Virus record (IMG/VR): IMGVR_UViG_3300042695_000441
Coordinates: 1-34,499 of that record
Reading direction: 5' to 3' (one strand)
From: a virus
DNA length: 34,499 bases
The notes beneath the pieces were generated by a model. That model was not told where the DNA came from and did not search any database. It saw only the letters and a list, made by a program, of their open reading frames with translations. Below are positions 1 through 5,375 of the stretch, piece after piece (the stretch's first letter is position 1; each line of letters begins with the position of its first letter). A program made the translations under genes and the position numbers.

Positions 1-127
1 CGACAAACTTCCTATAAGTGCGTATGTATGGAAACCAGTAACATATATGTTACCTTTGGATTATTTGCAGATATGGGATTGCTTGTCTTACGACATGGCG
101 GTAATTGAGAAATCAAACCTGCGTGGG
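1..127. repeat. Terminal overlap: identical to 34373-34499
   Basis: The first 127 bases are repeated without mismatch at the end of the window (34373-34499). The reading frame of the gene at the right end runs directly into the frame open at the left end, so the contig closes into a circle of about 34,372 bp. A length of exactly 127 is a usual maximum k-mer of short-read assemblers, so this is more likely an assembly overlap of a circular or circularly permuted genome than a biological terminal repeat. Confidence 0.95.
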
Positions 128-469
128 TTAAAGGTTAAATACTTTGGTAAGGATAAGCAGTTTCACTTTGGTAACTACTTGTTTACGATAGACTTTGCCG
201 ACCCTGACAGTAATCGTTTGGATACAACCTTTAGCGAAGGGGTTGAGGAACACAAGTCGTACAACTTTATTAAGCTAGATAACGGTCAATTTGCTTGCCA
301 GCCTAACAACCGCTGCCTTTGGTACGATGTTTCGCTTGTGCCAGCTGTGCTAAAAACGCCCGACTTTAAGATACCGACTGAGATTTACAGCGTTGAGAAC
401 CATGCTAAATGGTCAGCAAAAGACGAATGGTTTTATAACTTTGAAGAATTAAGGAAAAATAATGAATGA
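2..469 (+). CDS. Conserved phage protein of unknown function (3' part of the gene spanning the contig joint)
   Basis: This is the C-terminal 155 residues of a gene whose start is at 34197 at the other end of the window; joined across the circle it encodes about 214 aa. The internal ATG at 47 is not the start, because the frame is open back to base 2 and continues upstream in the overlap copy. The protein is soluble-looking, rich in aromatic residues (Trp, Tyr, Phe), with no membrane segment and no catalytic motif I recognise. It lies in the rightward early operon between a small membrane protein and the nuclease genes, and its stop overlaps the start of the next small gene at 462. A role in recombination or host takeover is possible from position only. 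Confidence 0.85.
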   Translation, partial: DKLPISAYVWKPVTYMLPLDYLQIWDCLSYDMAVIEKSNLRGLKVKYFGKDKQFHFGNYLFTIDFADPDSNRLDTTFSEGVEEHKSYNFIKLDNGQFACQPNNRCLWYDVSLVPAVLKTPDFKIPTEIYSVENHAKWSAKDEWFYNFEELRKNNE

Positions 470-617
470 CGATTACGCATTACCTTTAATTGTTTTACGC
501 AGACTTAGCCAAGAATACGAAACTGCTATGCTAAAAAAACAAACTGCCTTGGCCTATCAAACGGCTGAAGAAATGGTTGAAATGGCATTAAAGCTGCAAG
601 ATGTAGCTGATGACTAA
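462..617 (+). CDS. Small helical protein, 51 aa, unknown function
   Basis: A short ORF starting with ATG at 462, overlapping the end of the previous gene by 8 bases and itself overlapping the nuclease start at 610 by 8 bases. The product begins MNDDYALPLIVLRR and is predicted to be almost wholly helical, with Leu/Met/Ala heptad-like spacing and an acidic C-terminus (DVADD). The tight overlaps on both sides and absence of any other gene in 470-609 argue that it is translated. Function is unknown; it could be an adaptor or antitoxin-like helical peptide, but nothing in the sequence shows this. Confidence 0.65.
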   Translation: MNDDYALPLIVLRRLSQEYETAMLKKQTALAYQTAEEMVEMALKLQDVADD

Positions 618-969
618 TGCAATGCGTAATCCAAACGCTAAACATATAGATTATGGGTTTTTGCAAGGGGAAATACCTGACAATCCTAACTTTATGCCTA
701 GCAACATTGACGGCATTATTGAACGCAATGGCACGTTTATGGTGCTTGAATGGAAACGCAGAAACGAAAAGATTAGTAAAGGACAAGAGCGCTTATTAAA
801 AGCACTAGCCCAAAACAATATAACCGTAGCCATAATATGCGGTGATACTGATAACGGGCTTAATTTTGAACATTGTTGGTTATTGAACAACAAGGGCGAA
901 CCTGAAGTAAAGTACACCGAATACGAAGATTTTTTGGAATACTATAAGTTTTGGTATAGCCTGGCATGA
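610..969 (+). CDS. PD-(D/E)XK-type nuclease, 119 aa
   Basis: Residues D34 (in NIDGIIER) and E47-W-K49 (in VLEWKR), followed by Q59 in a helix (KGQERLLKAL), give the D...ExK...Q arrangement of the PD-(D/E)XK fold, as in small phage endonucleases and Holliday-junction-resolvase-like proteins. The length suits a single-domain nuclease. ATG at 610 overlaps the previous stop, and its own TGA overlaps the next start as ATGA, so translation is coupled. It is the first of three consecutive nuclease genes (with the Ref-like and RusA-like genes), which suggests a role in processing recombination or replication intermediates, or degrading host DNA. Substrate cannot be told from sequence. Confidence 0.7.
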   Translation: MTNAMRNPNAKHIDYGFLQGEIPDNPNFMPSNIDGIIERNGTFMVLEWKRRNEKISKGQERLLKALAQNNITVAIICGDTDNGLNFEHCWLLNNKGEPEVKYTEYEDFLEYYKFWYSLA

Positions 970-1235
970 CTAAAGAACAAAAGAAACACTATGATAGAGT
1001 GGCGAGATTGGGTTGCATCTTGTGTAAAAGACAAGGCAATGAGGGAACACCGTGCGAAATTCATCACATTAGACGAGGTGGCATACGAAGCAGCTCGCCT
1101 GTTATCGGCCTCTGTACCTATCACCATCGAGGAGCAAATACCAGTATTCACGGAATGGGTAGAAAACGCTTTGAAAGGGAATACGGAGTTACAGAAGAAC
1201 AGTTACTTGAACAAACATTGACGCTGATATGTTAG
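966..1235 (+). CDS. Ref-like (RecA-dependent) HNH-type nuclease, 89 aa
   Basis: The protein carries C17-x2-C20, C30, H33-H34 (EIHHIRRGG), C50-x2-H53-H54 (GLCTYHHRG) and a C-terminal HGMGRKRFEREYG block. This layout is that of the phage P1 Ref family (RecA-dependent nuclease, PF16786), an HNH-superfamily zinc-binding nuclease that cuts DNA at RecA-bound sites. It lacks the long basic N-terminal extension of P1 Ref, being only the nuclease core. ATGA overlap with the upstream nuclease and a 7-base overlap with rusA place it in one translational chain. It probably acts with host RecA in recombination or break generation; that is inference from the family. Confidence 0.8.
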   Translation: MTKEQKKHYDRVARLGCILCKRQGNEGTPCEIHHIRRGGIRSSSPVIGLCTYHHRGANTSIHGMGRKRFEREYGVTEEQLLEQTLTLIC

Positions 1236-1588
1236 TCCTAAACCTGCCTTTACCTCCTTCAGTTAATAGTTACCGCACCATATTCCGTAACAGGATGGGT
1301 ATAAGCAAGGCTGGCAAAGAGTTTAAAGCACAGGTCAGCGACTATGTGATTGAGTACAAAGTACCCAAGCTGGGCGCAGCAAGGCTGGAAATGAAAGTGG
1401 TGCTATATCCCCGTGACCGCAGAAAGCAAGACATTGACAACCGAATTAAGGCTTTATGGGATGCGCTAGGCGATGCTGGTGTCTTTGATGATGACGAGCA
1501 GATTGATGTTTTGATGATTGAGCGTGGTGAAATCAAAAAAGGCGGTGGGTGTCTTGTAATGATTGATGTTTTGGAAGATAATAAGTAA
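1229..1588 (+). CDS. rusA: RusA-like Holliday junction resolvase, 119 aa
   Basis: The start LNLPLPPSVNSYR and the block RDRRKQDIDNRIKALWDAL with D68, D70 and N71, followed by FDDDEQID (D87-D89) and a terminal hydrophobic strand, are diagnostic of the RusA family. The acidic residues match the metal-binding Asp triad of E. coli RusA, and the length (119 aa) matches E. coli RusA (120 aa). RusA cuts four-way junctions symmetrically; in phages it resolves branched DNA before packaging. It overlaps the Ref-like gene by 7 bases and ends the nuclease group, followed by a strong terminator hairpin at 1604. Confidence 0.93.
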   Translation: MLVLNLPLPPSVNSYRTIFRNRMGISKAGKEFKAQVSDYVIEYKVPKLGAARLEMKVVLYPRDRRKQDIDNRIKALWDALGDAGVFDDDEQIDVLMIERGEIKKGGGCLVMIDVLEDNK

Positions 1589-1603
1589 AAGCGTGAGGCT
1601 TTT

Positions 1604-1628
1604 AGCCCCCCTAAAAAGGGGCTTTTTT
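1604..1628 (+). terminator. Rho-independent terminator after rusA
   Basis: A perfect 6-bp stem (AGCCCC / GGGGCT) with an 8-base loop is followed directly by a run of six T. It lies 15 bases after the rusA stop and just before the Shine-Dalgarno of the Dps-like gene, so it may partly limit transcription into the genes from 1642 onward. Confidence 0.8.
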
Positions 1629-1641
1629 CAAAGGAATAGCC

Positions 1642-2001
1642 ATGAACGATAATGTTGCCCTATTTGCCGCCACTTTGTTGCACTCAGCGACTAATACCCA
1701 TTTCTTTCATTGGTCTACCGATTCTTACGCAAGGCACATTGCCCTGGCTGAATATTACGACAGCATCGTAGAACTCACAGATGCGTATGTAGAGGCCTAT
1801 ATGGGCGTGTACGAGCAAATTAAGTCTTTTCCAAGCGTGTATCACCAGCCTAAAGAGCCGGTAAAGTACCTGCAAAGCCTTCAAAAGTTTGTAAAAGAAG
1901 CTCGAAAAGACTTGCCTGAAGATGACCAGCTCAACAATTTGGTTGATGCTATTGCTGACCAGATAGATTCAACGACTTATAAACTCCGTTATTTAAAATA
2001 A
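1642..2001 (+). CDS. Dps/ferritin-like phage protein (DUF5856-like), 119 aa
   Basis: An all-helical protein whose first part, THFFHWSTDSYARHIALAEY, resembles the Dps helix-turn-helix with the HW motif. H20, H32, D47 and E51 keep the spacing of the Dps ferroxidase ligands (12, 15 and 4 residues), although the residue four after H32 is Ala rather than Asp, and H23/D40 are alternative ligands. Length is shorter than bacterial Dps (about 160 aa). Related small Dps-like proteins (DUF5856) occur in other tailed phages. Shine-Dalgarno AAGGA precedes the ATG. The next gene begins inside its stop codon (TAATG). A role in iron/oxidative protection or DNA binding is possible; iron binding is not certain. 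Confidence 0.6.
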   Translation: MNDNVALFAATLLHSATNTHFFHWSTDSYARHIALAEYYDSIVELTDAYVEAYMGVYEQIKSFPSVYHQPKEPVKYLQSLQKFVKEARKDLPEDDQLNNLVDAIADQIDSTTYKLRYLK

Positions 2002-2669
2002 TGCAGTTAGTAGGGCTGTCTGCTCTTGAGTACGATGAACAGTACTATTCAGAGCATAAAGAGGCCAATTTAGATTACCTAGGACACGGGTATTGGCAAG
2101 AAGAATACGCAAAAATGGTATCTACGGGTTTACCCGTAGGCTCAGTCGTATTTGATGGCGGATGTGCTTGCGGTTCTATTCTCAATGGATTCAAGAAGCT
2201 AGGCCATAAAACAATAGGCATGGACTTATCCGCTTACATGGTTGAATTGGGTACAGAACACTTTGATAATGACCAGCTTATTTGCGGCTCACTTACTAAA
2301 ATCCCATTAGAAGATAACAGCGTAGACCTTGTGCATTCAGCGCAGGTTTTAGAACACATCCCACAAGAACTGATGGATGACATCATTGCCGAGTTTGAGC
2401 GAATCCTAAAGCCTAGCGGAAGAATGTTCCTATGCTTAGATGCAATAAGAGACGGTGAAACCAAAGATATGTATATGGGAGACCCTACCCATGTAAACAT
2501 TCAACCTATTGAATATTGGGCAAAATTAGTTAAAAAAGGTAATTTACTATTTGATGTTCAACGGTATAATGACTTTGTACGCTCAGAGTACAGACCCACA
2601 GAAGGGGACAACTCCAACTTCTTTCAGGCATACCCTTATTGGAGCGTGTTTACTTTAATTAAGGAATAG
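2001..2669 (+). CDS. Class I SAM-dependent methyltransferase, 222 aa
   Basis: A Rossmann methyltransferase of the Methyltransf_11 type: motif I FDGGCACGS (51-59) for SAM binding, acidic D75 after strand 2 (IGMDLS), and motif IV/V region NSVDLVHSAQVLEHIPQEL (106-124), then LKPSGRMFLCLD. The motif I has Cys in place of the more usual Gly at two positions. No target-recognition or DPPY/NPPF motif of an N6-adenine or N4-cytosine DNA methylase is present, so the substrate is more likely a small molecule, sugar or protein than DNA. It is coupled to the Dps-like gene by a one-base overlap. Possible roles include modification of a lipid, glycan or host metabolite. Confidence 0.85.
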   Translation: MQLVGLSALEYDEQYYSEHKEANLDYLGHGYWQEEYAKMVSTGLPVGSVVFDGGCACGSILNGFKKLGHKTIGMDLSAYMVELGTEHFDNDQLICGSLTKIPLEDNSVDLVHSAQVLEHIPQELMDDIIAEFERILKPSGRMFLCLDAIRDGETKDMYMGDPTHVNIQPIEYWAKLVKKGNLLFDVQRYNDFVRSEYRPTEGDNSNFFQAYPYWSVFTLIKE

Positions 2670-2671
2670 CT

Positions 2672-2863
2672 ATGCCACTCGACAAGTCAGGGTCAGTCCA
2701 ATCAGTAGGTAAGAACATTAAAGCTGAAATGAAGGCCGGAAAGCCAAAAAAACAGGCAGTCGCAATCGCTCTCAATGTAGAGCGTGACAATGCCAAGGGC
2801 AAACGCAAGGCCAAGCTAGAAGAAGCCTATGGTCGTTTCTTAGGAAAGCGTGATGAGTCGTAA
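2672..2863 (+). CDS. Small Lys-rich phage protein (DUF6496-like), 63 aa
   Basis: The protein has the pattern MPL-KSGS-SVGKNIKAEM-AGKPKKQAVAIA, which I recognise from a widespread small phage protein family (DUF6496-like). It is strongly basic (many Lys/Arg) with a helical C-terminus and no membrane segment. It begins 2 bases after the methyltransferase stop, with AAGGAA upstream, and overlaps the next gene. The basic character suggests nucleic-acid binding, but the function of the family is not known. Confidence 0.75.
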   Translation: MPLDKSGSVQSVGKNIKAEMKAGKPKKQAVAIALNVERDNAKGKRKAKLEEAYGRFLGKRDES

Positions 2864-3119
2864 AGACCAAATTCGTGCCGCAGTAGAAAAGCACGAAAAG
2901 CCCATACCCAAGACAACAAAGGGTAAGGACAGGAATTACCTGCCAGCCGAAGAAGGCGCAGGAATGACAGCAAAGGGCAGGGCGGCTTATAACCGCAAGA
3001 ACAACGCAAACTTACAAGCACCTCAGTCAAGTGGGCCAAGACACGACAGTTTTTGTGCAAGGTCTTCAGGTTGGACAGGGGAACGGGGCAAAGCAGCACG
3101 AAAAAGATGGAGTTGTTGA
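2853..3119 (+). CDS. Small basic phage protein (DUF6321-like), 88 aa
   Basis: The C-terminal half (AKGRAAYNRKNNANLQAP, then RHDSFCARSSGW and a Lys/Arg-rich end finishing in Cys) is the conserved block of a small phage family (DUF6321-like). Two near-identical Ser/Cys-Arg segments may bind metal or nucleic acid; that is inference. ATG at 2853 is preferred over GTG at 2850 because AGGAAA lies about 6 bases before it. The start overlaps the previous stop by 11 bases. Function unknown. Confidence 0.72.
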   Translation: MSRKDQIRAAVEKHEKPIPKTTKGKDRNYLPAEEGAGMTAKGRAAYNRKNNANLQAPQSSGPRHDSFCARSSGWTGERGKAARKRWSC

Positions 3120-3120
3120 A

Positions 3121-3303
3121 ATGAAAGACGGACTTTATGCAAATATTCACAGAAAACGGGCTAGGATAGCAGCCGGTTCAGGTGAAAAGATGAACAAACC
3201 AGGTAGTAAAGGCGCTCCAACGGCTAAAGACTTTAAAGAGTCAGCTAAGACCGCCAAGCCTACCCGTAAAGAAATGATTGCCTCAAAGATGAAGGATATG
3301 TGA
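3121..3303 (+). CDS. Small Lys-rich conserved phage protein, 60 aa
   Basis: The protein starts MKDGLYANIHRKRARIAAG and continues GSGEKMNKPGSKGAP with PTAKDFKESAKTAK, a sequence pattern common in small proteins near packaging genes of many podoviruses. The frame is open upstream to 3031, but the ATG at 3121, one base after the previous stop, gives the conserved N-terminus. Very basic, no membrane segment. Function is unknown; a nucleic-acid-binding or virion-associated role is only a guess. Confidence 0.75.
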   Translation: MKDGLYANIHRKRARIAAGSGEKMNKPGSKGAPTAKDFKESAKTAKPTRKEMIASKMKDM

Positions 3304-3527
3304 TGACACCAATGAGCCGAAGCTACAAGAAAGAAGATGCCATGTTACGACCAGAGCATGAGTCTACCCTTGAGAAACAGCAAAAAAAGCGCATGAAACC
3401 AAAGCCGCAGGAGTTAGCAGTAGGCGGCAAGGGTGACATCCTTAATAGAAAGACCAATGAGCGCATGAAACGCAAAGAGGCCTTACTCGCTGCTATGAAC
3501 AAGATTCACGATGCGGATATTGCATAA
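3303..3527 (+). CDS. Small basic helical protein, 74 aa, unknown
   Basis: Starts at ATG 3303 (MTPMSRSYKKEDAMLRPEH), with AAGGA six bases upstream; GTG at 3300 and ATG at 3312 are other candidates. Lys/Arg/Met-rich, predicted helical, last gene of the rightward early block. It overlaps the previous stop by one base. No known domain. Together with the three genes before it, it forms a run of four small basic proteins. Confidence 0.65.
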   Translation: MTPMSRSYKKEDAMLRPEHESTLEKQQKKRMKPKPQELAVGGKGDILNRKTNERMKRKEALLAAMNKIHDADIA

Positions 3528-3528
3528 A

Positions 3529-3600
3529 TTCTTCAGATTGTCACGGGTATAACCCTAGATTTTGGGAATTTTCTTCAGATAAACAGTACCCCAACCCTAG
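3529..3600. repeat. Two degenerate 42-bp direct repeats in the convergent gap
   Basis: The 10-mer TTCTTCAGAT occurs at 3529 and 3571, and the 8-mer AACCCTAG at 3551 and 3593: both pairs are exactly 42 bp apart, so the gap between the rightward gene ending at 3527 and the leftward gene ending at 3621 is built of two diverged 42-bp units. The second unit ends in the terminator-like hairpin at 3593-3621. Confidence 0.7.
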
Positions 3601-3621
3601 TTTTTACAAAAAACTAAGGTT
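3593..3621. terminator. Hairpin between convergent operons, probable bidirectional terminator
   Basis: A 13-bp inverted repeat (AACCCTAGTTTTT / AAAAACTAAGGTT, one mismatch that is a G-U pair on the minus strand) with a 3-base loop. The T-rich arm gives a U-run for either strand. It sits where the rightward block (ending 3527) meets the leftward operon (ending 3621) and overlaps the last base of the regulator stop codon. Confidence 0.55.
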
Positions 3622-3794
3622 TAAGACTTATTTATCATCTGTTCATAGTTAAGGCAGGCCATCCTTATCAATTTAGGCATGGCACAAGCTCCAGTCTCCC
3701 ACCTAGCTATCGTGACCCTATGCACCCCCAAAAGCTCGGCTGCAGACTCTTGCGTTAAGCCAAGCCTTAGCCTCCAGGCCTTTAAGTCGAACAT
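3621..3794 (-). CDS. XRE-family HTH regulator, 57 aa
   Basis: Translation from the ATG at 3794 gives MFDLKAWRLRLGLTQESAAE followed by LLGVHRVTIARWETGACAMP, a textbook helix-turn-helix of the XRE/Cro type: the LTQESAAELLGV helix, turn, and recognition helix HRVTIARWETG. The protein is little more than the DNA-binding domain. It is the last gene of the leftward operon, overlapping the preceding gene by 13 bases, and ends at the shared hairpin. It probably represses or activates one of the two divergent control regions (4887-5045 or 31844-32002). Small enough to be missed by ORF callers with a 60-aa cutoff. Confidence 0.85.
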   Translation of the reverse strand: MFDLKAWRLRLGLTQESAAELLGVHRVTIARWETGACAMPKLIRMACLNYEQMINKS

Positions 3795-3937
3795 TTAATT
3801 ACCCCCTCATCTAATCCAAAGTAATACCAAGATGGCGAATCCAACCTTTGAGCCGTCATCCTGGTTAGCTTGATATATTGCACCCCGTGAAGGCTAAAAA
3901 CCGCCTTCACTTGGAGATTGCCGAACACGGTTTTCAA
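3782..3937 (-). CDS. Small beta-rich protein with TTG start, 51 aa
   Basis: Read from TTG at 3937, the product is MKTVFGNLQVKAVFSLHGVQ followed by YIKLTRMTAQRLDSPSWYY and FGLDEGVIKC. The pattern of a short strand, Gly, strand, Tyr-x-Lys, then Thr-Ala resembles small phage proteins with a KOW/SH3-like barrel (consensus like GxxFxxxGxxYxKxxxxTA). TTG overlaps the upstream stop as TTGA, the same coupling seen at 18584. An ATG at 3970 lies in frame but inside the upstream gene by 37 bases, so I prefer TTG. Function unknown. Confidence 0.6.
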   Translation of the reverse strand: MKTVFGNLQVKAVFSLHGVQYIKLTRMTAQRLDSPSWYYFGLDEGVIKCST

Positions 3938-4185
3938 TACTCTAGCCCTGCATAATCCATCATGCTGCATTGATTGGCTATAAGCAAAGTTCTCAAGCCC
4001 TGCAATGATTTGCGGAGCTGGTACTTATTCGGCTCTGGACTCTCTGCCTCGTTAATGATGAGATATAAAAGGCCGAAAACATCGTCTTGGTCTTGGTAGG
4101 CTTGATATAGGGCAGATTCAAGAATAGATATATTTCGCTCTAATTCTTGGACTTTAGTGAGCTTTTTTGGTGTAGCTGTTTTCAT
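3934..4185 (-). CDS. Small helical protein, 83 aa, unknown
   Basis: Starts at ATG 4185 (MKTATPKKLTKVQELERNIS), two bases after the stop of the small membrane gene, with AAGGAA upstream. The frame is open further up to 4305, but that extension overlaps the membrane peptide gene and lacks a ribosome site. Predicted helical with a coiled-coil-like segment (VQELERNISILESALYQAYQ) and an acidic middle; no known domain. Member of the five-gene leftward operon. Confidence 0.65.
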   Translation of the reverse strand: MKTATPKKLTKVQELERNISILESALYQAYQDQDDVFGLLYLIINEAESPEPNKYQLRKSLQGLRTLLIANQCSMMDYAGLEY

Positions 4186-4187
4186 AA

Positions 4188-4277
4188 TTAAATTATTCCT
4201 TTTCCAGTTAAATAGAACCCAATTTGTGCTAAAATGAACACGAAAACCAATAGTAATAAGGCTTGATAGTTTTTCAT
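4188..4277 (-). CDS. 29-aa single-pass membrane peptide
   Basis: ATG at 4277 with AGGGG five bases upstream gives MKNYQALLLLVFVFILAQIG ending FYLTGKGII. One hydrophobic stretch of about 19 residues spans the membrane with short charged ends. It fits neatly between the upstream gene (ends 4287) and the downstream ATG at 4185. Small phage membrane peptides often act in lysis timing, superinfection exclusion or membrane depolarisation; which applies here cannot be seen. Confidence 0.65.
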   Translation of the reverse strand: MKNYQALLLLVFVFILAQIGFYLTGKGII

Positions 4278-4286
4278 GGTGTCCCC

Positions 4287-4886
4287 TTATGCGTAAGCAG
4301 TCCAATGAGATGACTCAAAAATGGGCTTGTTTTCAATAATTGCGACAGGCTGCATTTTGAAAGCGGTAGAGTAACTGTTCATAGTGAGATAAGCCTCAGA
4401 ATCTACCGAACGCTTTTGTATTAGCTTTTTCTTAGGTTTGCCGATAAAAGCGCCTAACTGCGGTACTGAATTACCTTGTAAAAAGCCGGTTTCTTCGGAA
4501 AGGCAACCAATCCGGCAAATAGTGGCAGATTTACCAGTAACGGCAATGACTTCGTAATAATCTATATTGGTTTGGTCGTAACCCCAAGAGCAACGAAACA
4601 CATCGCCAACGACTACACCATGATTAGCTAGTGCAACCGCTTTAGAGGCTTTAGCTTGGTTCTTACGCTCAAGACGCTCAGAGACATCCTTAAAGGTCTT
4701 GGTAACTTCTGCCATACGCTGTTCTGCACTCTTGAATCTATAGTGCCAAGTAGGATTAACAGCCTTGCCAACAAAACATAAACCACCAATTACAGCACCT
4801 TCTTTATAGTAAACCTGTATAGCTAAGTCCTTGTCATCCCATGCTAGTTCATAGCCTTCTGGTATATAGCGCTCTGTATTTCTCAT
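4287..4886 (-). CDS. Conserved phage/plasmid-type protein of unknown function, 199 aa
   Basis: First gene of the leftward operon, with AAGGAG before the ATG at 4886. The central part, VVGDVFRCSWGYDQTNIDYY (92-111) followed by EVIAVTGKSATICRIG, is a block I associate with uncharacterised plasmid and phage proteins with a small beta-barrel. An N-terminal beta segment (GYELAWDDKDLAIQVYY) and a Lys/Ala-rich helix (60-85) precede it. No catalytic residues are evident. Its position first in an operon ending in an XRE regulator hints at an early or regulatory role. Confidence 0.75.
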   Translation of the reverse strand: MRNTERYIPEGYELAWDDKDLAIQVYYKEGAVIGGLCFVGKAVNPTWHYRFKSAEQRMAEVTKTFKDVSERLERKNQAKASKAVALANHGVVVGDVFRCSWGYDQTNIDYYEVIAVTGKSATICRIGCLSEETGFLQGNSVPQLGAFIGKPKKKLIQKRSVDSEAYLTMNSYSTAFKMQPVAIIENKPIFESSHWTAYA

Positions 4887-5045
4887 TTGTATTACTCCTT
4901 GTCATCAATTAATAGGTCAACACTTACTACGCCTCTACTGTAACACATTGCTACACATTTACACAGTTTTAGTTAAATATTTTTGATGTGTTGTTTTTTT
5001 GTGAAGTGTTATATACTCAGGCTATACGAATCAAGGGGTTATATC
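4887..5045. promoter_or_regulatory. Divergent control region between the leftward operon and the terminase operon
   Basis: An AT-rich 159-bp gap between divergent genes. Rightward: an extended -10 (TG at 5007, TATATA at 5010-5015) or TATACT at 5012-5017, with TTGTTT at 4991 as a weak -35. Leftward: TACAGT preceded by TGT on the minus strand is a weak candidate. ACACATT at 4943 and 4953, then ACACA at 4961, give repeats 8-10 bp apart on one face of the helix, possible sites for the XRE or Cro-like regulator. Strong Shine-Dalgarno sites flank both ends (AAGGGG before 5046; AAGGAG before 4886). Confidence 0.5.
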
Positions 5046-5375
5046 ATGGCTCACAGTAAATTAGAGAAATCTGCAGATATGGCTAAGCCCAAGGCCAAAA
5101 GGATGCCCCCAAGGGCTGGAATGGGTCGCCCTGCCGGTGTTCCCAACAAGGCCACAGCTAAGGCAAGGGAAGCCTTTGCGGCCTTTGTAGACGGTAATAG
5201 CGAGCGTATGCAGGAATGGATTGAGCAGATAGCAGCAGACCCTAAACATGGCCCTAAGGTAGCTTTCGATTGCCTTATGGCGGTAAGTGAGTACCATGTC
5301 CCCAAATTAGCCAGGACTGAGGTTGTTGGAGATAAGACCGCCCCTCAACGGATGGTCATAAGCTGGAAGAAATGA
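5046..5375 (+). CDS. terS: Terminase small subunit, putative, 109 aa
   Basis: Starts at ATG 5046 (MAHSKLEKSADMAKPKAKR) with AAGGGG upstream; an in-frame ATG at 4983 would run through the promoter region. The N-terminus is basic with a GRPAGVPNKATAK motif, an AT-hook-like element seen at the front of many small phage proteins of the terminase-small type (DUF5681-like), followed by helices. It ends 4 bases inside the large-subunit gene (ATGA), as usual for terS-terL pairs. It should bind the packaging site and hand DNA to the large subunit. Identity rests on motif and position. Confidence 0.72.
   Translation: MAHSKLEKSADMAKPKAKRMPPRAGMGRPAGVPNKATAKAREAFAAFVDGNSERMQEWIEQIAADPKHGPKVAFDCLMAVSEYHVPKLARTEVVGDKTAPQRMVISWKK

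Noticed and set aside
991-1221. Alternative frame ORF over the Ref-like nuclease
   Set aside because: The other frame has the conserved Cys/His nuclease pattern and overlap coupling; this is a shadow.
3938-3970. ATG start at 3970 for the small beta protein
   Set aside because: It would overlap the upstream gene by 37 bases; TTG at 3937 gives the TTGA coupling and the natural domain start.
4983-5045. N-terminal extension of terS from ATG 4983
   Set aside because: Cys/Phe-rich extension lies over the promoter region with no ribosome site; ATG 5046 has AAGGGG.
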